A stretch of 60,261 bases of DNA from Burkholderiaceae bacterium (GCA_017856435.1 JAFMFB010000013.1:1-60261); one strand, 5' to 3'; numbered from the stretch's first letter, positions 1 to 9,901 are shown. Notes: a model not told the origin generated them from the sequence alone. Program-made: numbers and translations.

Positions 1-2
1 TC

Positions 3-1097
3 CTGACCAATGCCCATGTGGTCGATGGCGCCGATGAGGTGATTGTGACGCTGGTGGACAAGCGCGAATTCAAGGCAAAAATAGTCGGCGCTGACAAGCG
101 CACCGATGTGGCGGTCGTGAAGATCGAAGCCAGCGGTTTGCCCGCGGTAAAGATTGGCGATGTCAACCGACTCAAGGTGGGTGAATGGGTCATGGCCATT
201 GGCTCGCCGTTTGGATTGGAGAATTCCGTCACGGCGGGAATTGTGAGTGCGCGTCAGCGCGACACGGGTGACTATCTGCCTCTGATCCAGACGGATGTGG
301 CCATCAATCCAGGCAATTCCGGTGGGCCACTCATCAATCTAAGGGGTGAAGTGATTGGCATCAACAGCCAGATTTACTCCCGCTCCGGCGGGTACATGGG
401 GATCTCTTTTGCCATTCCAATCGATGAGGCCATGCGGGTCAGTCAGCAACTGCGTTCCAGCGGAAGGGTCTCCCGCGGCCGAATCGGGGTACAGATTGAC
501 CAGGTCAGCAAGGAGGTGGCTGAAGCCATCGGGTTGGGTCGTCCACAAGGCGCGCTGGTACGGGCAGTCGAAGCTGGGGCGCCAGCCGATAAGGCCGGGG
601 TTGAGCCTGGGGATATCATCATCAAGGTGGACGGTAAGGCCATCGAGAAATCGAGTGATTTGCCACGCATCGTGGGTAGCATCAAGCCTGGAAGTCAAAG
701 CGTTCTGAGCGTTTTTCGACGCGGCGCCACCCGTGATTTAAAGGTCACCATTGGAGAATTCGAGCCAGAAAAAGTCGCCAGCCGCAAGGACAGGGTTGAA
801 CCCCCCAAGGCGGCCGGCGCGGTGCAGCCTTATGGACTGACGGTCAGTGATCTGAGCGACAAGCAAAAAGCAGAGCTAAAAATCAGCGGAGGCGTTCTTG
901 TCGATGCGGTGTCTGAAAGTGCAGCCCGCTCTGGTCTGCGAGAAGGGGATGTGATTCTCGCCCTGGCAAATTCTGGCGTTGCCAACGTGCGTGAGTTCGA
1001 GGCCGTGATGGCAAAGGTGGATAAAAGCAAACCGGTCAATGTTCTGTTTCGCCGGGGTGAGTTGGCGCAATATGCGGTGATCCGGCCATCCCGTTAA
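3..1097 (+). CDS. mucD: Do-family periplasmic serine protease (DegP/MucD-like), 5'-truncated by the window edge
   Basis: Trypsin-like periplasmic protease/chaperone that degrades misfolded envelope proteins. The reading frame is open to the window edge and the first visible residues, LTNAHVVDGAD, carry the catalytic His, so the true start lies upstream. The catalytic Asp is in TDVAVVKIE and the Ser in NPGNSGGPL, so the triad is complete. Two PDZ domains follow, roughly residues 155-250 and 270-360 of the visible part, ending at a normal TAA stop. The signal peptide is off-window. In Burkholderiales this gene usually closes the rpoE-rseA-rseB-mucD cluster and precedes lepA, as here; that upstream context is inferred, not seen. 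DegQ/DegS naming cannot be excluded, but two PDZ domains favour DegP/MucD. Confidence 0.93.
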   Translation: MTNAHVVDGADEVIVTLVDKREFKAKIVGADKRTDVAVVKIEASGLPAVKIGDVNRLKVGEWVMAIGSPFGLENSVTAGIVSARQRDTGDYLPLIQTDVAINPGNSGGPLINLRGEVIGINSQIYSRSGGYMGISFAIPIDEAMRVSQQLRSSGRVSRGRIGVQIDQVSKEVAEAIGLGRPQGALVRAVEAGAPADKAGVEPGDIIIKVDGKAIEKSSDLPRIVGSIKPGSQSVLSVFRRGATRDLKVTIGEFEPEKVASRKDRVEPPKAAGAVQPYGLTVSDLSDKQKAELKISGGVLVDAVSESAARSGLREGDVILALANSGVANVREFEAVMAKVDKSKPVNVLFRRGELAQYAVIRPSR

Positions 1098-1117
1098 GAC
1101 TTCCTCCAGAGGAATCA

Positions 1118-1140
1118 AACCCCGAGTGCAACTTGGGGTT
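1118..1140 (+). terminator. Probable intrinsic terminator after mucD
   Basis: Inverted repeat AACCCCGAG / CTTGGGGTT (9 bp with one G-T pair, 5-nt loop) begins about 20 nt after the mucD stop and is followed by the T-rich ATTTCTCTT. The tail is not a clean T run, so termination may be incomplete. Confidence 0.6.
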
Positions 1141-1522
1141 ATTTCTCTTAAAAGCTCACTTGCAAAAAAATATTTTTTATTTTTTTGACTCTCATGCACT
1201 TTGTTGAGAGTCTGTATGTTTGCGCTAACTTTTAGTCTAAATATAAATATTTATTTAGAAAAATAAATCTTTATATTTATTAGAATATATAAAAAATAAT
1301 AAAATCCACAATCCGAAATACAAAATGCGCGCCCGAATCCGATCCACAGCTGGTACACACTTTGTGCCAGAAGGCTCAAGGTTAGTTGTTAATAAGTTGT
1401 GAATAGTTGGTTTGTTGTGCCTTGGCAACGAGGGTTAAGAACAACAGCAAGGGCTATGAGGGATGTACTTTTTCCCTACAATGAAGTTCCAACTATCGCA
1501 GTTGCCATAGATTGTTGGTTCA
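1141..1522. other. AT-rich non-coding stretch between mucD and lepA
   Basis: No convincing gene. Positions about 1160-1315 are strikingly AT-rich compared with the rest of the window, with runs such as TATAAATATTTATTT. A plausible sigma70-like element is TTGCGC (1220-1225), 16 nt, TATAAA (1242-1247). A second -10-like TACAAT lies at 1477-1482, but without a recognisable -35. The stretch ends at a strong intrinsic terminator (1523-1553), so it probably holds a transcribed leader or a small RNA. The only plus-strand ORF (from 1399) runs through the terminator and has no credible start signal. Confidence 0.6.
1220..1247 (+). promoter_or_regulatory. Candidate sigma70 promoter for the lepA leader / small RNA
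   Basis: TTGCGC at 1220-1225 and TATAAA at 1242-1247 with a 16-nt spacer. The -35 matches the consensus at only 3 of 6 positions. AT-rich surroundings make chance -10 matches likely, so this is a weak call. Confidence 0.3.
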
Positions 1523-1553
1523 GGGCGCGTCTTAAGTCGACGCGCCCTTTTTT
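1523..1553 (+). terminator. Strong intrinsic terminator 44 nt upstream of the lepA start codon
   Basis: GGGCGCGTC (1523-1531) pairs perfectly with GACGCGCCC (1539-1547) around a 7-nt loop and is followed by six T residues (1548-1553). It lies between the AT-rich leader region and lepA, not after a protein gene. It must therefore end a small non-coding transcript or act as an attenuator in the lepA leader. Confidence 0.85.
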
Positions 1554-1597
1554 CATGCCTGCACTATTTGAATTCAACCACTTAAGTGTTCTCGTTG

Positions 1598-3406
1598 ATG
1601 AACCACATCAGAAATTTTTCCATCATCGCCCATATTGATCATGGCAAATCAACCCTGGCAGACCGGCTAATCCAACGATGTGGCGGTCTGGCTGACCGGG
1701 AGATGCAGGACCAGGTGCTGGATTCGATGGATATCGAAAAAGAGCGTGGGATAACCATCAAGGCGCAAACTGCCGCCTTGCAATACAAAGCCAAGGATGG
1801 GCAGACTTACAACCTGAACCTGATTGATACACCCGGTCATGTGGACTTTTCCTATGAAGTCTCTCGCTCACTGTCTGCCTGCGAAGGTGCGCTGTTGGTG
1901 GTGGATGTCTCCCAGGGCGTGGAGGCTCAGACCGTGGCCAATTGCTACACAGCCTTGGACCTGGGCGTCGAGGTGGTTCCGGTACTCAACAAGATGGATC
2001 TTCCCCAGGCAGACCCGGATCGAGCCAAAGAGGAAATTGAGGATGTGATCGGAATTGATGCCAGTGAGGCGATCCCTTGCTCAGCCAAAACTGGCATGGG
2101 GGTGGATGAAATCCTTGAAGCCATCGTGGCCAAGGTACCCTTACCCCGGGGAAATGCACAGGCGCCACTGCGGGCCATGATCATTGACAGCTGGTTTGAC
2201 AGCTATGTCGGCGTGGTGATGCTGGTCAGGGTGGTGGACGGTCGCCTGCTCAAGGGTGAGCGAATCAAATTGATGGCAACCAATGCGGTCTACGAAGCTG
2301 GGCAGCTGGGTGTCTTTACCCCTGCCAATCAGCCGCGCCCCTCGCTGGAAGCCGGTGAGGTCGGTTACATCATCGCCGGCATCAAGGAACTTCAGGCTGC
2401 CAAGGTCGGTGACACGATAACCCTGGAGAAAAAACTTCCCAACAACCTTGGCCCGGCCACTGAACCCTTGCCAGGATTCAAGGAAATTCAACCACAGGTG
2501 TTCGCTGGCCTGTATCCCACCGAGGCCAACCAGTACGATGCCCTGCGCGATAGTCTGGAAAAACTCAAACTCAATGATGCGTCCTTGCATTTTGAGCCGG
2601 AGGTATCACAGGCGCTTGGTTTTGGCTTTCGGTGCGGTTTTCTGGGGCTGTTGCACATGGAAATTGTGCAGGAGCGCCTGGAGCGGGAATTTGACCAGGA
2701 TCTGATCACCACCGCCCCGAGTGTTGTCTATCAGGTACAGAAGGGTGATGGCGAGGTCATCATGGTAGAGAACCCGTCAAAGATGCCCGAGCAAAGCAAA
2801 ATCCAGGAAATCCGGGAGCCTATCGTCACCGTGCATTTGTATATGCCCCAGGAATACGTAGGTCCGGTCATGACCCTGGCAAACCAGAAGCGTGGGATCC
2901 AGATCAATATGGCCTATCACGGACGGCAGGTGATGCTTACCTATGAGCTCCCCCTGGGTGAAATTGTTCTGGATTTCTTTGACAAGCTGAAATCGGTCAG
3001 TCGCGGTTACGCCTCCATGGATTACGAGTTCAAGGAATATCGTCCCTCCGACGTGGTCAAGGTGGACATTTTGCTGAACGGAGAAAAGGTGGATGCCCTC
3101 TCAATCATCGTCCATCGCACCCAGGCGGCATACCGGGGCCGCGCCGTTGCGGCCAAGATGCGTGAAATCATCAGCCGTCAGCAGTTTGATGTGGCCATCC
3201 AGGCAGCCATCGGCGCCAACATCATTGCCCGTGAAAACATCAAGGCACTTAGAAAGAATGTGCTGGCAAAATGCTACGGCGGTGATATCACTCGTAAAAG
3301 AAAGCTTCTTGAAAAACAGAAGGCAGGTAAGAAACGCATGAAGCAAATTGGATCAGTTGAGGTTCCCCAGGAAGCATTCCTTGCCATTTTGCAGGTGGAG
3401 GAATGA
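1598..3406 (+). CDS. lepA: Elongation factor 4 (back-translocating GTPase LepA)
   Basis: Ribosome-associated GTPase that acts on stalled or mistranslocated ribosomes. 602 residues, the usual family length. The ATG at 1598 gives the conserved N-terminus [19 protein letters not shown] with the P-loop; the upstream GTG at 1586 would add four unconserved residues. G motifs are visible: [12 protein letters not shown] (G3) and NKMDLP (G4). EF-G-like domains III and V and the LepA-specific C-terminal domain follow; the end is rich in Lys/Arg ([13 protein letters not shown]). It overlaps lepB by 4 nt (ATGA), so the two are translationally coupled. Expression may depend on passing the terminator at 1523-1553. 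Confidence 0.97.
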   Translation: MNHIRNFSIIAHIDHGKSTLADRLIQRCGGLADREMQDQVLDSMDIEKERGITIKAQTAALQYKAKDGQTYNLNLIDTPGHVDFSYEVSRSLSACEGALLVVDVSQGVEAQTVANCYTALDLGVEVVPVLNKMDLPQADPDRAKEEIEDVIGIDASEAIPCSAKTGMGVDEILEAIVAKVPLPRGNAQAPLRAMIIDSWFDSYVGVVMLVRVVDGRLLKGERIKLMATNAVYEAGQLGVFTPANQPRPSLEAGEVGYIIAGIKELQAAKVGDTITLEKKLPNNLGPATEPLPGFKEIQPQVFAGLYPTEANQYDALRDSLEKLKLNDASLHFEPEVSQALGFGFRCGFLGLLHMEIVQERLEREFDQDLITTAPSVVYQVQKGDGEVIMVENPSKMPEQSKIQEIREPIVTVHLYMPQEYVGPVMTLANQKRGIQINMAYHGRQVMLTYELPLGEIVLDFFDKLKSVSRGYASMDYEFKEYRPSDVVKVDILLNGEKVDALSIIVHRTQAAYRGRAVAAKMREIISRQQFDVAIQAAIGANIIARENIKALRKNVLAKCYGGDITRKRKLLEKQKAGKKRMKQIGSVEVPQEAFLAILQVEE

Positions 3407-4371
3407 TGAAGGTACTGACGGCTTTTATTTTGGCTGGTTTTGTGGGCTATATCGGTGCCTGGTATTTCAATGTGATCGAAGGCAACTTTGCACTCTTGTT
3501 ATTTATGGCCAGTCTCATCACTGGCCTGTATTGGCTGGCCGAGCGAATTTATTTCCTGCCTGCTCGGCGTCGTGCGGTTGACCGGCTGGAGCAGGAAAAT
3601 CTGAAGCGACGTCAGGATCTCGATAAGTTAGGCATCGTCACGGTTGACAGCGAGTTTCAGACCTCCCGAGAAAAGTTGCTGATGCAACCCTGGTGGCTTG
3701 ATTGGACAGCCGGACTCTTCCCGGTAATTTTTGTCGTCTTCATCCTGCGCTCTTTTCTGTTCGAGCCTTTCAAGATCCCCTCCGGGTCAATGATTCCGAC
3801 CCTGCATATTGGTGACCTGATTCTGGTCAACAAATTTCACTATGGGGTGCGACTGCCTGTATTGAATACAAAAATTACCTCGGGTGAACCTGTTCAGCGG
3901 GGTGACGTGATGGTGTTTCGCTATCCCCCCAAGCCCAGCCTGGACTACATCAAGCGCGTCGTTGGTGTACCGGGTGATGAGGTGGCTTACCTGAACAAGC
4001 GGCTAACCATCAATGGCAAAGAGCTGCCGCTCAAAGGTGTCCCCGAATTTTTTGATCCGGACACGATGCGTTACGCCAAGCAATATGAGGAAAAACTGGG
4101 CTCGGTCACGCACCGTATCCTGATGGATGACGACCGCCCAGCCTTTGTTGCCGGGGCCGAACAGTTTGCGTTTCGTGATCAATGTCGCTATAGCATCGAG
4201 GGTGTTATCTGCAAGGTCCCGGCTGGGCATTACTTCATGATGGGTGACAATCGCGATAATTCACTTGATTCGCGCTTCTGGGGCTTTGTCCCCGACAATA
4301 ATATTGTTGGCAAAGCATTTTTTGTCTGGATGAATTTTGGCAATCTAAAGCGAATCGGATCATTCAACTAG
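3403..4371 (+). CDS. lepB: Signal peptidase I
   Basis: Inner-membrane peptidase that removes signal peptides from exported proteins. 322 residues. Two N-terminal membrane segments (about residues 2-20 and 25-45) and a further hydrophobic stretch near 105-120 precede the catalytic region. The nucleophilic Ser lies in PSGSMIPTL and the general-base Lys in [12 protein letters not shown]; the conserved box [14 protein letters not shown] is intact. The start overlaps the lepA stop; a second ATG immediately follows, so the protein may begin one residue later. lepA-lepB is a conserved pairing. Confidence 0.96.
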   Translation: MMKVLTAFILAGFVGYIGAWYFNVIEGNFALLLFMASLITGLYWLAERIYFLPARRRAVDRLEQENLKRRQDLDKLGIVTVDSEFQTSREKLLMQPWWLDWTAGLFPVIFVVFILRSFLFEPFKIPSGSMIPTLHIGDLILVNKFHYGVRLPVLNTKITSGEPVQRGDVMVFRYPPKPSLDYIKRVVGVPGDEVAYLNKRLTINGKELPLKGVPEFFDPDTMRYAKQYEEKLGSVTHRILMDDDRPAFVAGAEQFAFRDQCRYSIEGVICKVPAGHYFMMGDNRDNSLDSRFWGFVPDNNIVGKAFFVWMNFGNLKRIGSFN

Positions 4372-4400
4372 CAGGTCAGCTCAATGAGATGGAGGGCGAA

Positions 4401-4754
4401 ATGAACAAGCGAATCCAATCCAGACAACAAGGCATCACTTTTGTCGGACTCCTGTTCACTGCAGCCCTGGTGGCGATTGTTGCCGTCGTTGGATTGCAAG
4501 TTGTGCCGTCCATGATCGAGTTTCAAGCGGTACAAAAAGCGGTCAACAAGGCTGCTGCTGTCAGCGATCCTGCTGAAGCCAAAGCGGCCTTTGACCGGGT
4601 GGCGTCAGTCGATGACATCCGCTCAATAGCAGGCAAAGATCTGACCATCAAGCAGGAAAATGGCAAACTCGTCATCAGCTTTGATTACCAGCGCGAGATT
4701 CATCTATTTGGACCGGCCTACCTGACGATGAAATACTCTGGCAGATCCAATTAG
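4401..4754 (+). CDS. DUF4845 family small membrane-anchored protein
   Basis: Function unknown. About 117 residues beginning MNKRIQSRQQGITFVG, with one N-terminal membrane segment (about residues 14-35) and a periplasmic tail. The motif QQGITFVGLLF resembles a prepilin-type N-terminus, but I see no clear processing site. The ATG at 4401 is chosen because GGAGG sits 5 nt upstream; an in-frame ATG at 4389 would place that site inside the gene. DUF4845 proteins are commonly encoded between lepB and rnc in beta- and gammaproteobacteria, as here. One nucleotide separates its stop from the rnc GTG. Confidence 0.85.
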   Translation: MNKRIQSRQQGITFVGLLFTAALVAIVAVVGLQVVPSMIEFQAVQKAVNKAAAVSDPAEAKAAFDRVASVDDIRSIAGKDLTIKQENGKLVISFDYQREIHLFGPAYLTMKYSGRSN

Positions 4755-4755
4755 C

Positions 4756-5439
4756 GTGAGTGACGACATTGCTATCCTGCAGTCCCGACTGCAATTGACA
4801 TTTGGTGAACCGGCCCTGCTGGTTCGAGCCCTGACGCATCGTAGTTTTTCTGCAGATCACAACGAACGGCTCGAGTTTCTTGGCGACTCCGTCTTGAATC
4901 TGGCGGTGTCAGACATGTTGTTCGGTCGTCTCAGCAGCCTGCCTGAAGGTGACCTTTCGCGCATTCGTGCCAATCTGGTGAAGCAGGAGACCCTGCACCA
5001 ATTGGCTGTTGATCTCGGACTTTCGGGCCTGTTGCGCCTGGGTGAAGGGGAGATGCGTTCGGGTGGTCAAAAGCGCCCGTCAATTCTTGCCGATGCCCTG
5101 GAGGCCATCATTGGTGCGGTTTACCTTGATGCCGGCTATGAACAGGCCAAAGTTTTAGTGCACCGTTTGTTCAGCGGGGTTGAAATCACTCCCCAGATGC
5201 AGGCTGGAGCCAAGGATCCAAAGACTGAATTGCAGGAGTGGTTACAGGCTCGGAAAATGCATCTTCCAATCTACCGTGTTGTGGCAACTCTGGGGGCAGC
5301 ACACAAGCAGACCTTCGATGTGGAATGTGAAGTGTCCGAACTTCAGCTGGTCGAGCGCGGGATTGGTAATTCACGTCGCGCCGGTGAGCAATCTGCCGCC
5401 GCTGCAATGCTGCAAAGCCTGGTAGGGCGGGCTAAATGA
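4756..5439 (+). CDS. rnc: Ribonuclease III
   Basis: Double-strand-specific endoribonuclease for rRNA precursor and mRNA processing. 227 residues. The catalytic domain carries the signature [12 protein letters not shown] and the second acidic cluster [17 protein letters not shown]. The dsRNA-binding domain starts near [11 protein letters not shown] (about residue 155) and runs to the end. Start is GTG at 4756, directly after the DUF4845 stop. The end overlaps era by 4 nt, matching the conserved rnc-era coupling. Confidence 0.97.
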   Translation: MSDDIAILQSRLQLTFGEPALLVRALTHRSFSADHNERLEFLGDSVLNLAVSDMLFGRLSSLPEGDLSRIRANLVKQETLHQLAVDLGLSGLLRLGEGEMRSGGQKRPSILADALEAIIGAVYLDAGYEQAKVLVHRLFSGVEITPQMQAGAKDPKTELQEWLQARKMHLPIYRVVATLGAAHKQTFDVECEVSELQLVERGIGNSRRAGEQSAAAAMLQSLVGRAK

Positions 5440-6389
5440 TGCCGTCTCCGGACTTGGAGAACTTGCCTTCGGGCGGTGTGCAGGCCAATTCAAAGCGGTG
5501 TGGCCTGGTGGCGATTGTGGGAAAACCCAATGTGGGTAAGTCCACCTTGCTCAATGCCTTGGTGGGCCAGAAAATCAGCATCACTTCCCGCAAGGCGCAG
5601 ACAACCCGACATCGAATTACAGGCATTCGCACGGTTGGACCGACCCAGTTTGTATTTGTCGACACGCCTGGGTTTCAGACGCGGCATGCCAGCGCCTTGA
5701 ATCGTTCACTCAACAGAACTGTGGTGGGCGCAGTGGGAGAGGTCGATCTGGTGTTGTTTGTGGTCGAGGCCGGACAATTCAATCAGGCAGATGAAAAGGT
5801 GCTTTCTCTTCTTGGGCGCAGCATTCCGGTTGTTTTGATTGCCAGCAAACTTGATATGGTCAAGCAACGTGCCCAGCTTGCCCCCTGGCTGCAGCAGATG
5901 CAGCAACACCATCCGTTCGTAGAACTGGTTCCACTATCGGCCAAGAATCCCCGTGATATCGAGCGCCTTTTTAAGATTTGTGAAAAGTACCTTCCGCAAC
6001 AGCCTTGGTGGTATGCAGAAGACGAGTTAACGGATCGAAGCGAAAAATTTCTGGCCAGTGAAATTGTTCGGGAAAAGCTTTTTAGGCTCACAGGGGATGA
6101 GCTGCCCTACACATCCACGGTCGTGATCGAAAAGTTTGAGGAGCAGGCGCCCCTTAAAAAGGGTCAGAAACGACTGGTCCGCATCGCAGCCACGATCGTG
6201 GTCGAGCGGGATGGTCATAAGGCAATGGTCATTGGCGACAAAGGCGAAAGAATCAAGCGCATTGGTACAGAAGCTCGAATTGAACTTGAAAAGCTGATGG
6301 ACGCCAAGGTATTCTTGGAGCTCTGGGTCAAGGTGCGCTCAGGCTGGGCGGATGATGAATCCAGGGTTAAATCGTTCGGTTATGAATAA
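5436..6389 (+). CDS. era: GTPase Era, 16S rRNA/30S maturation factor
   Basis: Essential GTPase that binds the 3' end of 16S rRNA during 30S assembly. 317 residues with about 20 extra N-terminal residues before the G domain. G1 is [12 protein letters not shown] and G3 is DTPGFQ. The G4 position reads ASKLD rather than the textbook NKxD, a notable substitution. The C-terminal KH domain contains the GxxG loop in [14 protein letters not shown] second ATG lies three codons on and cannot be ruled out as the start. Translationally coupled to rnc. Confidence 0.97.
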   Translation: MMPSPDLENLPSGGVQANSKRCGLVAIVGKPNVGKSTLLNALVGQKISITSRKAQTTRHRITGIRTVGPTQFVFVDTPGFQTRHASALNRSLNRTVVGAVGEVDLVLFVVEAGQFNQADEKVLSLLGRSIPVVLIASKLDMVKQRAQLAPWLQQMQQHHPFVELVPLSAKNPRDIERLFKICEKYLPQQPWWYAEDELTDRSEKFLASEIVREKLFRLTGDELPYTSTVVIEKFEEQAPLKKGQKRLVRIAATIVVERDGHKAMVIGDKGERIKRIGTEARIELEKLMDAKVFLELWVKVRSGWADDESRVKSFGYE

Positions 6390-6522
6390 CTGGACATCCA
6401 ACCTGTCAGACTCAAATGCCGCTTGAACAGCTAAGCCACCAACCTATGCGCATATCACGGCGCTGCCAAATTCTTCGCAATCATCGGACTGCATGATTTC
6501 CTAAGTCGCAGGCTAAATTGAA

Positions 6523-7272
6523 ATGGCTGCCAAGCGTATCACTGATGAACCCGCCTTTGTGCTACACCGCTATGACTGGAGTGAAACCAGTCTGATTCTT
6601 GACGTTTTTACGCGGCACCATGGCCGCTTGGCGCTGGCCGCCAAAGGGGTCAAACGGCCAAGCTCTAATTTTCGGCCGGTACTGTTAATGCTCCAGCCCC
6701 TGCAACTCAGTTTTTCCGGAGACGCTGAGGTGCGCACCCTCAAGAGCGCCGAATGGGCGGGTGGACATGTGATGCCTACAGGCGAGGCGTTACTCTCTGG
6801 CTACTACCTCAATGAACTCCTGATGCATTTGTTGGCGCGAGAAGATCCATTTCCCGGGCTGTTTGATATTTATGCATCTGTTGTCGGTGTGTTGGCGGGT
6901 GCTCAGCCCCAGGTACAGCAGGCCGCCCTGAGAACGTTCGAAATTTTTCTTCTGAGAGAGGTGGGCCTGCTACCCCAACTTGATGCCCAGACCCTTAATC
7001 TAGAGCCCCTTTCTGAGCAAACCAACTACTGCCTGGTGCCAGAAGGTGGACTGCGCGAATCTGCCACCCCTGATCGATACAGTTTGCTTGGTGCTCAATG
7101 GCTGGAGCTGCATCAAGCCATGCAATCCAAGACGCCACTCATGTCGGTGCTAAGCGTATGCTTGGGCATGGTCCAGGAGCTCAAGCCGCAATTGCGTGCT
7201 TTACTCCATTACCATTGTGGCGTGGGAATTCTGCGAACCCGCCAACTGATGCTGGACCTTCAAACCCTATGA
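6523..7272 (+). CDS. recO: DNA repair protein RecO
   Basis: Recombination mediator that helps RecR load RecA onto SSB-coated DNA. 249 residues, beginning [20 protein letters not shown]; the N-terminal OB fold contains the typical [23 protein letters not shown] segment (split here as [10 protein letters not shown] and [10 protein letters not shown]). The Cys zinc finger of some RecO proteins is not seen. A 133-bp gap without clear signals separates it from era. The stop overlaps the pdxJ ATG (ATGA). Confidence 0.93.
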   Translation: MAAKRITDEPAFVLHRYDWSETSLILDVFTRHHGRLALAAKGVKRPSSNFRPVLLMLQPLQLSFSGDAEVRTLKSAEWAGGHVMPTGEALLSGYYLNELLMHLLAREDPFPGLFDIYASVVGVLAGAQPQVQQAALRTFEIFLLREVGLLPQLDAQTLNLEPLSEQTNYCLVPEGGLRESATPDRYSLLGAQWLELHQAMQSKTPLMSVLSVCLGMVQELKPQLRALLHYHCGVGILRTRQLMLDLQTL

Positions 7273-8009
7273 CGACCCAACTCTCTGTCAATGTCAACAA
7301 GGTCGCGCTACTGCGAAATACACGTCATTTGGGCATCCCCAGCGTTACCCGTGCAGCCACACTTTGTCTTGAGGCAGGTGCTCACGGCATCACGGTTCAT
7401 CCGCGTCCTGATCAGCGACATATTCGCGAATCGGATGTCTATGAGCTGGCGGAGCTGATGCGAGATTGGCCGAAACGAGAATTCAATATTGAGGGCAACC
7501 CTTTTCACAACCTGATGAAATTCATTCGCCAGGTTCGACCCCATCAGGCAACGTTTGTACCAGATAGCGAAGGTCAATTTACCAGCGATCATGGGTGGCG
7601 CTTTCCCGAGGATGCAAAGCGACTGGAACCTTTGATCGCAGAATGTCGAGCTCTGGGCGTGCGTGTCAGCCTTTTTATGGACCCAATTGTGGATCAGATG
7701 GCACCAGTGATGTCACTTGGGGCCCAACGGGTTGAGCTCTACACTGAGCCCTATGCAGCTGCCTGGGGTCATCCTGGCGAGTCAGACCAACTCAAACGTT
7801 ACGCGCTAGCTGCAAAGTCTGCTCTGGATGTTGGTCTGGCAATCAATGCCGGGCATGATCTCAACCGGAACAACCTTACAACATTCCTGCGACAAGTGCC
7901 CGGCGTGTCTGAGGTTTCCATTGGGCATGCCCTTATCGCTGACGCCCTGGAACTCGGTTACGTGGCAACGGTCAGGGATTATTTGCGTTGTATTGATGAG
8001 GCCGCTTGA
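7269..8009 (+). CDS. pdxJ: Pyridoxine 5'-phosphate synthase
   Basis: Condenses 1-deoxy-D-xylulose 5-phosphate with 3-amino-1-hydroxyacetone phosphate to pyridoxine 5'-phosphate, the last ring-forming step of vitamin B6 synthesis. 246 residues. The frame is open upstream, but the family N-terminus [15 protein letters not shown] begins just after the ATG at 7269, which overlaps the recO stop. Conserved stretches include [21 protein letters not shown] and [11 protein letters not shown]. recO-pdxJ-acpS is a classic conserved order. Confidence 0.96.
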   Translation: MTTQLSVNVNKVALLRNTRHLGIPSVTRAATLCLEAGAHGITVHPRPDQRHIRESDVYELAELMRDWPKREFNIEGNPFHNLMKFIRQVRPHQATFVPDSEGQFTSDHGWRFPEDAKRLEPLIAECRALGVRVSLFMDPIVDQMAPVMSLGAQRVELYTEPYAAAWGHPGESDQLKRYALAAKSALDVGLAINAGHDLNRNNLTTFLRQVPGVSEVSIGHALIADALELGYVATVRDYLRCIDEAA

Positions 8010-8403
8010 ATTGATTTACGGTATCGGAACTGATCTATGCGATGTGCGCCGTATTCGCGCCAGCTTTGAGCGTCACGGTGAGCGATTTGTGCAGAAGATT
8101 CTCTCGGATGCCGAATATTCAGTCTGGCAAACCCGAAGTCAACGCTGGCCAGATCGAGGGCTTCGCTATCTGGCAACGCGCTTTTCTGCCAAAGAGGCAT
8201 TTTCCAAGGCAATAGGGCTCGGCATGCGCATGCCAATGACCTGGCGCTCCTGCGAGGTTGCCCGGCTTCCAAGCGGACAGCCAACCATCGTTCTGCACGG
8301 TGCGCTCAAGACCTGGTTTGAAGGGCGCCAACTGCGCGCGCATATCAGTGTTACGGATGAAAGTGACTACGCAGCCAGTTTTTGCGTGGTGGAGCGTCAT
8401 TGA
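7996..8403 (+). CDS. acpS: Holo-[acyl-carrier-protein] synthase
   Basis: Transfers 4'-phosphopantetheine from CoA to acyl carrier protein. 135 residues. The Mg-binding motif [12 protein letters not shown] is near the N-terminus and the second signature [12 protein letters not shown] near residue 60. The ATG at 7996, overlapping the end of pdxJ by 14 nt, is the nearest start giving the normal family length; the frame stays open further upstream, but only as pdxJ shadow. Confidence 0.95.
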   Translation: MRPLELIYGIGTDLCDVRRIRASFERHGERFVQKILSDAEYSVWQTRSQRWPDRGLRYLATRFSAKEAFSKAIGLGMRMPMTWRSCEVARLPSGQPTIVLHGALKTWFEGRQLRAHISVTDESDYAASFCVVERH

Positions 8404-8405
8404 AG

Positions 8406-9458
8406 ATGCCGTCCCCTCTGATCATCGATATCGCCGGGACCACCCTCAGCTCGGTTGATCGCACTCGACTGAGTCACCCTTTGGTGGGTGGATTGATTCT
8501 TTTCCAGAGAAATTGGAAAACTCGTGACCAACTTCAAAAACTATGTCGCGCCATCAAGAAAATTCGTAACGATCTGTTGATCTGTGTCGATCATGAAGGC
8601 GGACGGGTACAGCGCTTCAAGTCTGACGGCTTTACCCATTTGCCAGCCATGAGTGTCTTGGGCAAGATGTGGATGCACGATCCAATGGACGCCTTGAACT
8701 CGGCAAGTGCCTGTGGGTATGTGCTGGGCGCTGAATTGCGTGCCTGCGGAGTTGACCTGAGCTTCACGCCAGTGCTCGATCTTGATCATGGCGGCAGTGG
8801 AGTGATTGGCGACCGATCGTTTGCACGTGACCCACGGGTAGTCACTCTGTTGGCCAAGAGTTTGATGCATGGCTTGCTGCAAAGCGGCATGGCAAATTGT
8901 GGCAAACATTTCCCGGGCCACGGTTTTGTCAGGGCCGACTCTCATATTGATATTCCGGTGGACAGGCGCAACCTGAAGACCATTCTGGCCGACGACGCAA
9001 CGCCCTACGCCTGGCTCAGCACCTCACTCACAGGCGTGATGCCAGCGCATGTGATCTACCCAAAGGTCGATTCACGGCCAGCCGGATTTTCTGAAAAATG
9101 GCTGAATGACATTCTGCGTGCCAAGCTCCGATTCCAGGGTGCCATTTTCAGCGACGACCTGAGCATGGCTGGCGCACGCATGATCGACGGCCAAGAGGTC
9201 AGTTATGCTCAGGCTGCAGTCACAGCGCTCAACGCTGGCTGTGACCTGGTGCTGCTTTGCAACCAGTCGCTGGATGAGAGAGATCTTATTGACGAAATGA
9301 TCACAGGTGTTACCGAGGCCCAGCTCAAGGGCAGCTGGCAGGCCAACGATGCCAGTGAAGACCGGCGACTTGCCTTGCTGCCGAAATTCCCGGCACCTGA
9401 TTGGGATGATCTGATGGTCAGTCCAGTCTATATGCATGCGCTGGATCTGCTGCCTTAA
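8406..9458 (+). CDS. nagZ: Beta-N-acetylhexosaminidase (muropeptide recycling)
   Basis: Cytoplasmic family-3 glycosidase that removes GlcNAc from anhydro-muropeptides during wall recycling. 350 residues. The start is ATG at 8406 (MPSPLIIDIAGTTL), two nt after the acpS stop. The family signature appears as GKHFPGHG, with the catalytic His-containing loop, and the nucleophile region as FSDDLSMAGA. CVDHEGGRVQRF is the conserved substrate-binding stretch. Last member of the lepA-to-nagZ run. Confidence 0.95.
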   Translation: MPSPLIIDIAGTTLSSVDRTRLSHPLVGGLILFQRNWKTRDQLQKLCRAIKKIRNDLLICVDHEGGRVQRFKSDGFTHLPAMSVLGKMWMHDPMDALNSASACGYVLGAELRACGVDLSFTPVLDLDHGGSGVIGDRSFARDPRVVTLLAKSLMHGLLQSGMANCGKHFPGHGFVRADSHIDIPVDRRNLKTILADDATPYAWLSTSLTGVMPAHVIYPKVDSRPAGFSEKWLNDILRAKLRFQGAIFSDDLSMAGARMIDGQEVSYAQAAVTALNAGCDLVLLCNQSLDERDLIDEMITGVTEAQLKGSWQANDASEDRRLALLPKFPAPDWDDLMVSPVYMHALDLLP

Positions 9459-9481
9459 GGCCAAAATGCGAGGGCTAGAAA

Positions 9482-9901
9482 ATGATGGCGCCAAGTTCTA
9501 CCAGCTGGTATTCCAGATTTGCCAAAGTATCCGCCCACTTTTGTGGTCGGCCCAGAGTGTTTGTCGTGGCTGTACTGGTAATTCTGGTGTGGCTGGTTAC
9601 GGGGCCTCTATTTGGCTTCAGTGACACCTGGCAGCTTGTCATCAATACTGGAACCACCATCGTCACATTTCTGATGGTGTTCCTGATTCAAAATACCCAG
9701 AATCGGGATACTGAAGCAATCCAGATCAAGCTGGATGAGTTGATTCGAAGTATTCAGGGGGCTCACAATGCCCTGCTGGACCTGGAGGAACTGGAAGATG
9801 AAACCCTGGAAGACTTTCGCCGACGCTATCAGTCACTGGCGAGGGAAGCCCGGGCCGAGTTGAAACTTGGCAAGCAGGATACGGGGACGCCAGAGCCCTG
9901 A
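9482..9901 (+). CDS. Low-affinity iron permease-family membrane protein
   Basis: 139-residue protein resembling the low-affinity iron permease family (PF04120). Two membrane segments (about residues 25-45 and 50-75) are followed by the family motif FLIQNTQNRDTEAIQIKLDE and an acidic, charged C-terminal helix (residues 90-135). Transport activity of bacterial members is poorly established. GAGGG lies about 8 nt upstream of the ATG at 9482. It stands alone between nagZ and the convergent lysS; a 6-bp inverted repeat CCCTGA/TCAGGG (9896-9917) spans its stop but lacks a T run. Confidence 0.85.
   Translation: MMAPSSTSWYSRFAKVSAHFCGRPRVFVVAVLVILVWLVTGPLFGFSDTWQLVINTGTTIVTFLMVFLIQNTQNRDTEAIQIKLDELIRSIQGAHNALLDLEELEDETLEDFRRRYQSLAREARAELKLGKQDTGTPEP

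Noticed and set aside
1141-1410. Replication origin
   Set aside because: DnaA-box matches are only 7 of 9 and no dnaA, dnaN, gidA or parAB genes are near.
1399-1638. 79-codon plus-strand ORF before lepA
   Set aside because: It runs through the strong terminator at 1523-1553 and into lepA, has no ribosome-binding site and shows no recognisable protein character.
7098-7268. N-terminal extension of pdxJ
   Set aside because: Lies wholly within recO; the family N-terminus begins at the ATG at 7269.
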